DNA of 64,000 nucleotides, taken from contig NZ_AJLR01000038.1 of NCBI RefSeq assembly GCF_000307855.1, forward strand, positions 42,312 to 106,311, in the 5' to 3' direction. Of this stretch, positions 18,790 through 26,993 are shown one piece after another; within the stretch, counting starts at the first letter, position 1, and the number at the start of each line of letters is the position of its first letter. The position numbers and the translations under genes were made by a program. The notes beneath the pieces are model-generated. The model did not search any database, was not told where the DNA came from, and worked only from the letters and a program-made list of their open reading frames with translations. This stretch comes from Schinkia azotoformans LMG 9581. GTDB lineage: Bacteria; Bacillota; Bacilli; Bacillales; Bacillaceae_J.

Positions 18790-19449
18790 ATGAGAAGAAA
18801 TAATAAATTATTCAAAACTTATTTATTAACTGGTGCGATATCGTTGGGTGTTATCGGAGCCGCTCACAGTCCTGCGTTTGCAGCCACAAATTCAACAACC
18901 GCACCATCTGATGGATTTCAAGGGTTGAAGGTAAAAATGCACCAAAACCTTGACGATGCAACGAAGGAAAAAGTTCAAAGCATCATGGAGGATGCAAAAG
19001 CAAAATTGGCTGAACTCGGTGTCACACTTCCAGAAAAATTTGAAAAAGTCGACCGATTTGCGAATTTAGATGATGCTACTAAAGAAAAAGCACAGGCAAT
19101 TATGGACAAAGTGAAAGACGGAACCCTTTCACACGAAGACGCCCAAAAGCAGTTATCTGAACTTGGAGTGGACCTTCCATTTGGTCGTGGCGGCATGCAT
19201 GGCTCTCCTTTCGCTAACCTAGATGATGCTACTAAAGAAAAAGTACAGGCGATCATGGACAAGGTGAAAAATGGAACCCTTTCACACAAAGACGCTCAAA
19301 AGCAGTTATCTGAACTTGGTGTAGAACCCCCTGCTCGCGCTGGTAAACCTATAGATCTGTTTACGAATCTAGACGATGCTACTAAAGCTAAAGCCCAGGA
19401 CATCCTAGACGAAGCTAAAACTCAAATTAAAGAGTTAATCGAAGAATAA
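18790..19449 (+). CDS. Secreted protein with four LDDATK repeats
   Basis: A 219-residue protein with a signal peptide (residues 1-34, ending SPAFAA) followed by four copies of a 30-55-residue unit starting NLDDATKEKxQxIMDxxK and usually ending QLSELGV. The second and third copies are nearly identical, including the GTLSHxDAQKQLSELGV part. All-helical, charged and without cysteines. GGAGG lies eight bases before the ATG; the open frame upstream lacks a ribosome binding site. I do not recognise a family. The repeats resemble small secreted helical repeat proteins of Bacillaceae, but a role cannot be assigned. Confidence 0.8.
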   Translation: MRRNNKLFKTYLLTGAISLGVIGAAHSPAFAATNSTTAPSDGFQGLKVKMHQNLDDATKEKVQSIMEDAKAKLAELGVTLPEKFEKVDRFANLDDATKEKAQAIMDKVKDGTLSHEDAQKQLSELGVDLPFGRGGMHGSPFANLDDATKEKVQAIMDKVKNGTLSHKDAQKQLSELGVEPPARAGKPIDLFTNLDDATKAKAQDILDEAKTQIKELIEE

Positions 19450-19457
19450 ATAGAATA

Positions 19458-19519
19458 TGGGACGCGGGGTCGGGAACTCTGGCTCAGATCTGGACCAAAG
19501 TTCCCGACCCTGTGGCTCA
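19458..19519. repeat. Inverted pair of dispersed repeats
   Basis: A minus copy (GGGACGCGGGGTCGGGAACT...GGCTCA) faces a plus copy (GGACCAAAGTTCCCGACCCT...GGCTCA), giving a BIME-like inverted pair between convergent genes. Confidence 0.85.
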
Positions 19520-19563
19520 ATCAGACCCCGAGACGAACCCAGCCCCGTCATTCCGATCCCTTT

Positions 19564-21156
19564 TCACATTTGAACATCGATCAGCGTAATTTCACCGTCT
19601 CGAGATAGAGCATCCTTCAATACTTGTTCAAACTCATCCAACTGGGTAGGTCTTACCCCTTTTACGCCAAAGCTTTCAGCAAGCTGAACAAAGTCAGGGT
19701 TACCAAAGGAAGCACCGTAGCTATGACCGAATTTCTCCACCATCATTTGTTCCTCTAATTTTAACGAACCATTATTTAAAACAATGACAATAAACGATAG
19801 ACCTAATCGTTGGGCGGTCTCTAATTCGGAAATATTCATTAATGCTCCACCATCACCGGTTATACAAATAACAGGTTCGTCCGGACAAGCTAATTTGGCA
19901 CCAATGGAACCAGGTATGGCAATTCCCATTGAGGCTAATCCATTTGAGATGATAAGCCGACCAGCCTTTACGGGTTGATATGTACGAGCAATGGACATCT
20001 TGTGGGCTCCTACATCAGAAATTATGGTGGTTTTTTCCGTTGAATTTTTTTCAACAACGGTCAAAATATTCTCGGTCGTTCGTAATTGATTTCCTTTTAG
20101 ATCCAAATTATCTTGATCAATTTGATAAGCTGTCCTAATTTGTTCCTTTAGATTTCCCATTGGAGCCCATGGTTTAGAGTGCATATCCAGCTTATTAAGC
20201 GCCTGTAATGTCTCTTTTAAATCACCAACTAACTCCCCCTTCACAGGATAGTGCTCATCAATTTCAGCTGGCAGAGGATCAATATGCAAAACAGGGAGCA
20301 TCTTTTTATTCCAATCCTTAGGGGCACTTTCTACAAAATCAAAACCAACGACAATTAATAAATCAGATTGCCCTATCATTGGTAATACTTCGTCATTCTT
20401 TTTAAAACCAAATGTAAAATAATTAAGCGGATCGTTTTTAGGCAAAATCCCTTTCGCCATAAAGCTATGGATAACGGGTGATTTTAGGTTTTCAACAAAT
20501 GTGCAGAGCTCCGCCTCAGCTTCCTGCCTTATCACCCCGTTCCCTACTATGATTAGCGGTCTTTGGCTGTGACCTATCAAAGTACGAGCATCCTCTATAG
20601 CTTGTGAAATAGGTGTGCTTTTCGGAATAGGTGTTACTACTAATGGCTTGGTTGGAATCATTTGCGAAGCTAAGTTCTCCGGTAATTCAATTAAAACTAC
20701 ACCCGGCTTTTCCATTTGTGCTACTCTAAAAGCCTCCCGAATGATTTTTGCGATGGTCTGTGAATCTTTAATTTGAACGCTCCATTTTGTTGCAGGTTCA
20801 AATATTTTTACTATATCTAAATATTGATGGGATTCTTGATGCTGCCTTTCAAGTCCCGCTTGTCCGGTAATGGCTACAACCGGAGAGTGGTCCAGATTTG
20901 CACTTGCTATTCCGGTTAATAGATTGGTGGCACCGGGTCCCAAAGTCGCTAAGCAAACGCCAACTTTTTTCGTTAATCTGCCATAAACATCAGCCATAAA
21001 AGCGGCCCCTTGTTCATGTCGAACATTTACGAACTGAATTTGTTTGGACTTAGACAATGAATCAATCAGGTCAAGGGTTTCCTTCCCCATGATGCCAAAC
21101 ACATACTCAACACCCTCATTTTCTAGGCACTGCACAAGTAAATCGGTCGCTTTCAT
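19564..21156 (-). CDS. Acetolactate synthase-like ThDP enzyme
   Basis: A 530-residue thiamine-diphosphate enzyme of the acetolactate synthase large-subunit type. It has the catalytic glutamate segment RHEQGAAFMADVYGR near residue 47, the FAD/pyruvate-site region LGPGATNLLTGIASA, and the ThDP/Mg motif GDGGALMNISELETAQRLGL ending in NN. Residue spacing is normal, so it should be active. No regulatory small-subunit gene (ilvN) or alsD is adjacent, so it may be a stand-alone catabolic-type acetolactate synthase or a related 2-oxoacid enzyme. Flanked by repeat clusters on both sides. Confidence 0.82.
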   Translation of the reverse strand: MKATDLLVQCLENEGVEYVFGIMGKETLDLIDSLSKSKQIQFVNVRHEQGAAFMADVYGRLTKKVGVCLATLGPGATNLLTGIASANLDHSPVVAITGQAGLERQHQESHQYLDIVKIFEPATKWSVQIKDSQTIAKIIREAFRVAQMEKPGVVLIELPENLASQMIPTKPLVVTPIPKSTPISQAIEDARTLIGHSQRPLIIVGNGVIRQEAEAELCTFVENLKSPVIHSFMAKGILPKNDPLNYFTFGFKKNDEVLPMIGQSDLLIVVGFDFVESAPKDWNKKMLPVLHIDPLPAEIDEHYPVKGELVGDLKETLQALNKLDMHSKPWAPMGNLKEQIRTAYQIDQDNLDLKGNQLRTTENILTVVEKNSTEKTTIISDVGAHKMSIARTYQPVKAGRLIISNGLASMGIAIPGSIGAKLACPDEPVICITGDGGALMNISELETAQRLGLSFIVIVLNNGSLKLEEQMMVEKFGHSYGASFGNPDFVQLAESFGVKGVRPTQLDEFEQVLKDALSRDGEITLIDVQM

Positions 21157-21233
21157 AAATAATCCCCTTTACAAATTACGGTTTTCCTATTTTACCCTTT
21201 AACTTATTAAAATATTTTAGGATGTGGAGACGT

Positions 21234-21352
21234 GGCGGGACACTGAGGCGGGTTCATTGTCCCAAGGCGGATCGCGGGGTTGGGTTCTCTGAGCCATAGG
21301 GTCGGGAACTCTGGATCTAACCCTGGTACACAGTTCACGATCCTGCGGTCCA
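21234..21352. repeat. Cluster of dispersed repeats
   Basis: Three minus-type copies, two of them with the GGGTTC variant, and one plus copy (TACACAGTTCACGATCCTGC) upstream of the acetolactate synthase-like gene. This cluster accounts for most of the 327-base gap at 21157-21483. Towards the next gene a TATAAT at 21400-21405 is a possible -10. Confidence 0.75.
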
Positions 21353-21483
21353 AACCGATCCCTTGACTCAAAACGCTGTAAATTTCTTGGAAACTGTGGT
21401 ATAATTAATACATAACATCAATTGAAAATGCAGGTGCAGTATTATTTTTAGAAAGTATTTACAATTGAAGTTTTAGAAAGGTC

Positions 21484-22095
21484 GTGTTTACCTTCATATT
21501 TACTTATCTAGAGAAGGACTACGTTGATGAGTTGTTAGATTTAGATAAGAAGGTGTATAACTCTGAGTACCAGGTTAATAAGGAAACAACCTTACATCGA
21601 TTGGACATAAATCCATTAACGGATTTAACAGTTGTCAACAATGACGATTTGGTTGGATATTTAACGGTTTGCCCGGTTGACGATGATACTTACAAAGGAA
21701 TTATCGAGCATTCCGTTACAGAGGAAGAGATTGAACAACACACTCTGCCTTATGACAAAATGGGATTCTACAATTTATATTTGTCTTCCATTGTCATAGA
21801 CAAAGAAAAATATCCTTATTATTCTGGTAAGTATTTATTTGATTTTTTAGAAAAACATTTACACAAGTTAAGAAAGCAAGGATTTTTTGTAAACAAGATC
21901 CTGGCTTTTGCTGTTTCAATTGCTGGAAGAAAAACATTGATAAGATTTGGATTCAAGGAAATTAAAAATAACGTCTTTGAGTTTTCTTGTATCAAACAAG
22001 GTATATATTTTATCAAGAGGAACTTCAAATTGCCCAAGGTTATTTCAACTATATTAAATGAACAAAAATTCATTTTTAAAAGAGGTTTTGTTTAG
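21484..22095 (+). CDS. GNAT-like acetyltransferase, putative
   Basis: A 203-residue soluble protein. Its central part (GFYNLYLSSIVIDKEKYPYY, then a helix and KILAFAVSIAGRKTLIRFGF) follows the GNAT acyl-CoA-dependent acetyltransferase layout, with a loop in place of a classical Q/RxxGxG/A. The start is a GTG placed two bases after GAAAGG, poor spacing, so the real start is uncertain. A TATAAT lies 78 bases upstream. Substrate unknown; family placement is tentative. Confidence 0.55.
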   Translation: MFTFIFTYLEKDYVDELLDLDKKVYNSEYQVNKETTLHRLDINPLTDLTVVNNDDLVGYLTVCPVDDDTYKGIIEHSVTEEEIEQHTLPYDKMGFYNLYLSSIVIDKEKYPYYSGKYLFDFLEKHLHKLRKQGFFVNKILAFAVSIAGRKTLIRFGFKEIKNNVFEFSCIKQGIYFIKRNFKLPKVISTILNEQKFIFKRGFV

Positions 22096-22207
22096 CGTCG
22101 TAGACCAATCAATGCAAATTAATGAATGGTATTGGGATACGGACACTTAGCGTCCTAGATTGTGGTTTATTCTAATTTATTATTTGGTGACTTTTGTTTT
22201 AATTTTG

Positions 22208-22324
22208 AGGACATAGGGTCGGGGCATTTTGCCCTGTTGCTCTTGCCCATTTGGGATGCGGGGGCGACGTCTCTGAGCTACAACCACACTCAAACTGGGA
22301 CACAGTTCCCGACCCCATTGTTCT
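22208..22324. repeat. Dispersed repeat cluster
   Basis: Degenerate minus-type pieces (ACATAGGGTCGGGG, GATGCGGGGGCGACGTCTCTG) precede a well-conserved plus copy (GGGACACAGTTCCCGACCCC). Confidence 0.75.
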
Positions 22325-22344
22325 TTTATCCCTAAACAACGAAA

Positions 22345-22378
22345 AAGCAGAGGAATCTGATCCTCTGCCTTTTGTTTT
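22345..22378. terminator. Bidirectional terminator
   Basis: AGCAGAGGA and TCCTCTGCC form a stem with a six-base loop and T-rich flanks on both strands, at the end of the flavin reductase gene. Confidence 0.8.
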
Positions 22379-22926
22379 TATCGGAATGTTTTCAATGCTC
22401 CGCTCCAAGCAATCACTTCATCAAGCATTGTATTTACATTATTTTGATGTAATTCTTGTGGTTTAAACTCTGTGCCGTTAACAAAGTCTGTAAATAAGCT
22501 TAAAGTTGGATGCGTGCGAACATCCGCAACTTTTTGTTCTGCAAGAATACCACGTAAATGTTCAGCTGCACGAGCACCGCCAGTTGAACCATAACTTACG
22601 ATACCAGCTGCTTTGTTATACCAAGCTTCACGGGCAAAGTCGATGGCATTTTTTAACGCACCAGTAATACTGTGATTGTATTCTTGAACGATAAATACAA
22701 ATCCATCTAAGCTTGCCAATTGCTCATTCCAAGCCGCAATTCCTGGCTCCGTTCCATCAGTTGTTCCTAGAAATGGAAGATTATAGTCAGCAATATCTAC
22801 GATTTCAAAATTGGCATCTCCACGTTTGTCAGCAATTCCCATCACCCATTCCCCAACTTGCGGACTTACACGCCCTTGACGTGTACTTCCTAAAATGATT
22901 CCAATATTTAATTTTTCTGTAGTCAT
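22378..22926 (-). CDS. NADPH-dependent FMN reductase family protein
   Basis: About 182 residues, flavodoxin-like FMN_red family. It has the FMN phosphate loop GSTRQGR near the N-terminus, the YNHSITGALKNAIDFA segment and the SYGSTGGARAAEHLR segment. Such enzymes reduce FMN, quinones or azo dyes with NAD(P)H. An upstream in-frame ATG at 22977 adds 17 charged residues, but the ATG at 22926 is eight bases after AAGGAGG and is preferred. It is divergent from a damaged HxlR-type regulator gene; this pairing is common, with the regulator controlling the reductase. Confidence 0.85.
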   Translation of the reverse strand: MTTEKLNIGIILGSTRQGRVSPQVGEWVMGIADKRGDANFEIVDIADYNLPFLGTTDGTEPGIAAWNEQLASLDGFVFIVQEYNHSITGALKNAIDFAREAWYNKAAGIVSYGSTGGARAAEHLRGILAEQKVADVRTHPTLSLFTDFVNGTEFKPQELHQNNVNTMLDEVIAWSGALKTFR

Positions 22927-23019
22927 AGCTTCTTCCTCCTTGGTTGGTTTCCCAAATATTTTGTCTAAAAGTCCCATCCTTTACACCACCAATATTATTT
23001 TACTTATTTTTCATAATGA

Positions 23020-23286
23020 TTATTAAGCCAAAGGTGGACCGGATTGATTGTTTATCAGCTTTTATCTGGCCCACAGCGTTTTTGTACTATAGAAGCTAAA
23101 GTAGGTATAAGTGGCAGGGTCCTGTCAGAAAGGTTAAAGGATTTGGAAAACGAAGGAATTATAAGGCGGGAGGGTTTTCCGGAAACTCCAGTTCGAATCG
23201 AGTATTCACTAACCAATAAAGGTCTAGGACTGGAGCAGTTAATGAGAGAGGTAGAAAATTGGTCACAAAATTGGCTGGAGGCATAA
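23020..23286 (+). pseudogene. HxlR/DUF24 transcription regulator lacking its N-terminus
   Basis: A winged-helix HxlR-family regulator: the frame reads LLSQRWTGLIVYQLLSGPQR, then GRVLSERLKDLENEGIIRRE and TPVRIEYSLTNKGLGLEQL to the end. Homologues carry about 12-20 residues, including the redox-sensing cysteine, before the LLxxRWT segment. Here an in-frame TGA at 23017-23019 stands right before LLSQRW and no usable start or ribosome binding site exists before the TTG at 23044, which falls inside the first helix. The gene is therefore probably a 5'-truncated remnant, or has a frameshift near 23016. It is divergent from the FMN reductase. Confidence 0.7.
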
Positions 23287-23287
23287 G

Positions 23288-23376
23288 TGGGATAGAGGGT
23301 CTGTTGGTGGGATGCGGGGTCGGGTTCTCCGGTCCATCTGGTTCACCGGACCCGTCCCCACCGCCCTGTGATCCAC
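23288..23376. repeat. Dispersed repeat cluster
   Basis: Minus-type copies with the GGGTTCTCCGG variant and a CCGGACCCGTCCCC piece, between the HxlR remnant and ytaF. Confidence 0.65.
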
Positions 23377-24009
23377 TCACATTCTAAAAATCCCAATTAA
23401 AATCAGAGCAACCCCCGACAATAAGGAGAACTTATTAAACCACCTTAAATCTCCGAATATCCGACCGATGTTGATTCCTGCTATTACAAAAAAAGCACTT
23501 GAAAACGTGACTATTAAAGCAAACAAAATCGGTGGCAAGTCAATCAGGGCTGCTCCGATTCCTGCACCAAAGGAATCCAATGATAACGCTATACCAAGGA
23601 TAAAGGCTTCTACAACGCTGATCGTTCCAGATTTGTCCAAATCTGCTTCCATCGGCTTTTTTAATATTTTTACGATTAATCCTAGAGATTTGATTTCAAA
23701 CTCAACCATTTTGGGCTTGCCCGGGTTTGCTTCATCGGAATTTGAAGTAAAAAATTGAATCAAAACCCAAATCCCGATGCCAATTAAGATGATGCCCCCG
23801 ATTCTTTCAGCTGCATGGTATGAAATATACATTTCGATAACGGAACCTATTCCCATTGCCAACAGCAAAACGAAAAAGGTACATGATGAAATAACAAGGA
23901 TTGATTTCAACGGGATTGATACCTTCCGAAGACCGTATGTCAATCCAACAGTGAAGCTGTCCAGACTTACAGCTAACGCTAATAACAATAAAGCAAATAG
24001 ATCACTCAT
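23377..24009 (-). CDS. ytaF: Sporulation membrane protein YtaF (MntP-like)
   Basis: A 210-residue polytopic membrane protein with six hydrophobic segments in two homologous halves. Each half carries an Asp-containing motif (LAVSLDSFTVGLTYGLRK near residue 13; LGIALSLDSFGAGIGAAL near 140). It belongs to the MntP/YtaF family; MntP members export manganese, while YtaF is a sporulation-associated relative. The loop between the halves is charged. It lies upstream, in the minus direction, of nothing co-oriented nearby except TerC, 172 bases away. No yybP-ykoY manganese riboswitch was seen. Confidence 0.82.
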   Translation of the reverse strand: MSDLFALLLLALAVSLDSFTVGLTYGLRKVSIPLKSILVISSCTFFVLLLAMGIGSVIEMYISYHAAERIGGIILIGIGIWVLIQFFTSNSDEANPGKPKMVEFEIKSLGLIVKILKKPMEADLDKSGTISVVEAFILGIALSLDSFGAGIGAALIDLPPILFALIVTFSSAFFVIAGINIGRIFGDLRWFNKFSLLSGVALILIGIFRM

Positions 24010-24096
24010 TTTTTACCCCTTTCTATCGACGATACTGCCATATTGTATGAAAGAGGAGCTCATTGATTGCTAACTTTTTAAAAAAAGCCATTAAAA

Positions 24097-24158
24097 TGGG
24101 ACGCAGTTCCCGACCCCGTGGCTCAATGGGCCACAGTTCCCGGAACTGCGCCTCCCAG
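24097..24158 (+). repeat. Dispersed repeat pair
   Basis: GGGACGCAGTTCCCGACCCC followed by GTGGCTCA, then a second partial copy GGGCCACAGTTCCCGGAACT, in the terC-ytaF gap. Confidence 0.8.
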
Positions 24159-24181
24159 AAAGGCATTCACCCTTTTGAACT

Positions 24182-24844
24182 TTACTTTCTTGCAAATGAA
24201 TTATTGAATGTTTTAGCCAAAATGCACCAACACAATACTAGAATCACGGTTAGGATTGGTATAAAATTAGTCATTCCGTGGGTAAAATTTGCAATAGCCT
24301 CATCATGAGCGATCATTTTCCCAGCTGTTAGAGCTAAAATCCCTGCGCCAAAATACATAAAAAAAGGCACCCTATCTATTAAGAAAAGCATTAACTTACT
24401 TCCACTTATAATGATTGGGATTGAAAAAATAAGTCCAAATAACACGTAAAGGAAGTGCCCACCTGCTGCTCCCGCTACAGCTAAGACATTATCCAATCCC
24501 ATAATAATATCTGCAAAAACAATCGTGGAGATCGCACTGGATAAACTGGCACCTGCTCTTACAGATACCTTTTCACTTTTGTCCCCTAACACTAAGCCAA
24601 CGGCAACCCCTATTAACAATATTCCTCCAACCAATGTTAGATATGGAATTTCCAATAAAAGCATCGCAAAAATCGTTAAAATTGTTCTTAAAATAACGGC
24701 AAGCGTGGCTCCCCATATCATCGCCTTATTCCGCTGGGCTTTCGGGAGGTTTTTACTTGCCATGGCAATAACCACTGCATTATCCCCACCCAAAATAATA
24801 TCAATCCCGATTATTGTTAATATTGTTACTATACTTTCAACCAT
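24182..24844 (-). CDS. TerC family membrane protein (YjbE-like)
   Basis: A 220-residue membrane protein of the TerC/YjbE family with six or seven helices. The conserved acidic motifs GIDIILGGDNAVVIAMAS (residues 13-30) and DIIMGLDNVLAVAGAAGGH (about 112-130) are intact. Members are linked to metal-ion handling, including manganese loading of exported enzymes. AGGGGG precedes the ATG. Clustered with YtaF, another metal-exporter relative, on the same strand. Confidence 0.85.
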   Translation of the reverse strand: MVESIVTILTIIGIDIILGGDNAVVIAMASKNLPKAQRNKAMIWGATLAVILRTILTIFAMLLLEIPYLTLVGGILLIGVAVGLVLGDKSEKVSVRAGASLSSAISTIVFADIIMGLDNVLAVAGAAGGHFLYVLFGLIFSIPIIISGSKLMLFLIDRVPFFMYFGAGILALTAGKMIAHDEAIANFTHGMTNFIPILTVILVLCWCILAKTFNNSFARK

Positions 24845-24930
24845 TTTCGATACCCCCTTATCCCCCTTGCTTCACTATCACAGTATATTAGGACAAAGCT
24901 GGGAATATGAAAGGAAATGGTGGAACACAT

Positions 24931-25060
24931 TGGGAGGTTCTCTGGATAGGTCACGGGGGCGGGTTCTCCGGCCCAATTTCGACACCATGGGCTCTGGGTG
25001 GGACATAGGTCCCGACCCCACGTCCCAGTCCACTGCTGCTGACCCTGCGATCCGACCCAT
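24931..25060. repeat. Dispersed repeat cluster
   Basis: Two minus-type copies with GGTTCTCYGG, then a plus-type copy (GGGACATAGGTCCCGACCCC, GTCCCA). This cluster is the main content of the 398-base gap between terC and the kinase gene (24845-25242). Confidence 0.75.
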
Positions 25061-25242
25061 CAACCCAGCACATGCTCCTCGCCCACTACGCCCTAAAAAC
25101 CACAACTTTTTTACTATTTTTTTGTATAATCCATAATTCGACACAATCTTTTTTATTTAACAATTATTCTAAAAGAGAATATACTTAATGATAGTATCGA
25201 ATTGGAACACGTTTCCTATCCACAGTGACATAAAGGAGGTAT

Positions 25243-26874
25243 ATGAAGATAATGATGCGAACAGAATCTTGGTATACTTTGAATTCTAAATATAATTGCG
25301 AACATATCTATGGGATGGATCCCCATGCCATACCAAAGCTGTTTCAAATAATAACTCCAGAGGAACTTGAAGAAAAAAAACAAATATACGCTGAGTTGAT
25401 CCACCTTACTAAGTTTTTTGTAAAAAAATTGTTTTTCTTTTTAAGCGAGGTCCCAGCGATGATCATTATTACAGATGATAGCTGTAATGTCCTTAAGGTA
25501 ATGGGGAATGAAGACCTTAAGAAGAAAATTGGGATTAATGAGGGGATTAGTTTTGTAGAAAAATATGCTGGAACAAATTCTATTTTCCTTTGTTTGAACC
25601 ATAACCAACCAATTCAGGTTAAGGGCAGCGAGCATTTTCATGATGCACTTCATAATATTTCTTGTTCTAGCTGTAAATTTTCATTGAATAACGGGCTAAC
25701 AGGTACGATTACTCTGATGACAACAGTGGACAAGTCCTCCTCTTTTCATTTGGGGCTCGTTTCATCCGCTGTTGATTCAATTGAAAGAGAAATAGAATTG
25801 AATAAAAAAAATAAACAATTAAACCTGTTCAACCAAATTATTATTAATTCAACAAAAAATGGAATTATTATCACGGACCAAAATGGGATTATAACGGACT
25901 TTAATGAAGCAGCTGAAAGCTACACAGGATTTAAGAGGCAGGACGTCATCGGCTACAGCATTGAAACCTATGAAGATGAATTTAAGGGTTTTTCTCATTA
26001 TATTGAAAAAGTTTTAAAAGACCATGAGAAGTTCGAAAATATTGAGATACATTTTTACAATAATAAATTTACGAAAGTTTGTTTGTTCGATGCTTTACCG
26101 ATTTACGATGGCGACCAATTTATCGGTGCCTTCTGCCAATTCAGAGATATCACAGACCGCTTTGAATTAGAGCAGCAGGTCATTGCCAACGAAAAGCTTT
26201 CCATTATCGGTAAAATGAGTGCCAGTTTAGCACATGAAATTAGGAATCCTTTAACGCCAATTAGCGGATTTCTTCATTTATTAGAAAACAACTTTGATAG
26301 CTCAAAGTCACCAGAATATTTTAAAATCATCAATGATGAACTGGAACGAATGAAAGAACTAATCAATAATTTCGTTATCGTTTCAAAACCTGAAGCACCA
26401 TTTAAAAAAGAAGTAAACATCCCAAAATTACTTCAAAATACTATTCAATTTATGGAAACTCAGGCCAATCTGCATAATGTCTCTATTAAATTTACAGATA
26501 AAGTAAATGAAGACGACTTAAGTATTTATATCGATAAAAATCAAATTAAGCAAGTCTTGATTAATCTGATCCAAAATGCTATTGAGGAGATGCATGCAGG
26601 TGGGGAAATTAATATCGTTTTAAATAAGGATACTTCTACAAATCGGGTGGAAATTTCTGTGATCGACCAAGGCTCCGGTATTGACCAAGAAGTACTGAAC
26701 AATCTATTCACACCATTTTTAACAACAAAACCAAGTGGGACAGGCCTAGGATTATCGGTTTGCCATCGGATTATCAAAAACCACAATGGTGAAATTGATG
26801 TTGAAACAATAAAAAACAAAGGGACAACATTCAAAATCAAATTACCTATTAATGGGACACGGGCCCAGGCATAG
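25243..26874 (+). CDS. GAF-PAS sensor histidine kinase
   Basis: A 543-residue soluble kinase with no clear membrane helix. The N-terminal part resembles the GAF sensor of AcoR-type regulators (KYAGTNSIFLCLNHNQPIQV then GSEHF, then CSSC near residue 143). A PAS domain follows (NGIIITDQNGIITDFNEAAE), then HisKA with the phospho-acceptor in LAHEIRNPLTPI near residue 331, and the HATPase lobe with N, G1 (IDQGSGI) and G2 (GTGLGLSVC) boxes. AGGAGG precedes the ATG. No response regulator is adjacent, the pattern of Bacillus sporulation/phosphorelay kinases. The last residues (NGTRAQA) are encoded by the start of a dispersed repeat. Confidence 0.88.
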   Translation: MKIMMRTESWYTLNSKYNCEHIYGMDPHAIPKLFQIITPEELEEKKQIYAELIHLTKFFVKKLFFFLSEVPAMIIITDDSCNVLKVMGNEDLKKKIGINEGISFVEKYAGTNSIFLCLNHNQPIQVKGSEHFHDALHNISCSSCKFSLNNGLTGTITLMTTVDKSSSFHLGLVSSAVDSIEREIELNKKNKQLNLFNQIIINSTKNGIIITDQNGIITDFNEAAESYTGFKRQDVIGYSIETYEDEFKGFSHYIEKVLKDHEKFENIEIHFYNNKFTKVCLFDALPIYDGDQFIGAFCQFRDITDRFELEQQVIANEKLSIIGKMSASLAHEIRNPLTPISGFLHLLENNFDSSKSPEYFKIINDELERMKELINNFVIVSKPEAPFKKEVNIPKLLQNTIQFMETQANLHNVSIKFTDKVNEDDLSIYIDKNQIKQVLINLIQNAIEEMHAGGEINIVLNKDTSTNRVEISVIDQGSGIDQEVLNNLFTPFLTTKPSGTGLGLSVCHRIIKNHNGEIDVETIKNKGTTFKIKLPINGTRAQA

Positions 26875-26970
26875 CGTGGGACACAGGGGCGGGTTCTCTG
26901 GCCAAGTTTTTGGGCCATGGGGTCGGGAACTCCGGCTCAACAGGGACACAGAACCCGACTCTTCGTCCCA
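26852..26970. repeat. Dispersed repeat cluster overlapping kinase 3' end
   Basis: Several copies: GGGACACGGGCCCAGGC inside the kinase reading frame, a GGGGCGGGTTCTCTGG minus copy, a GGGTCGGGAACTCCGGCTCA minus copy, and a plus copy with GAACCCGACTC. Confidence 0.75.
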
Positions 26971-26993
26971 AAAAATTAAATGAGGCGATTAAA

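Noticed and set aside
24845..25242. yybP-ykoY manganese riboswitch upstream of terC
   Set aside because: The conserved loops are not present; the gap consists of dispersed repeats.
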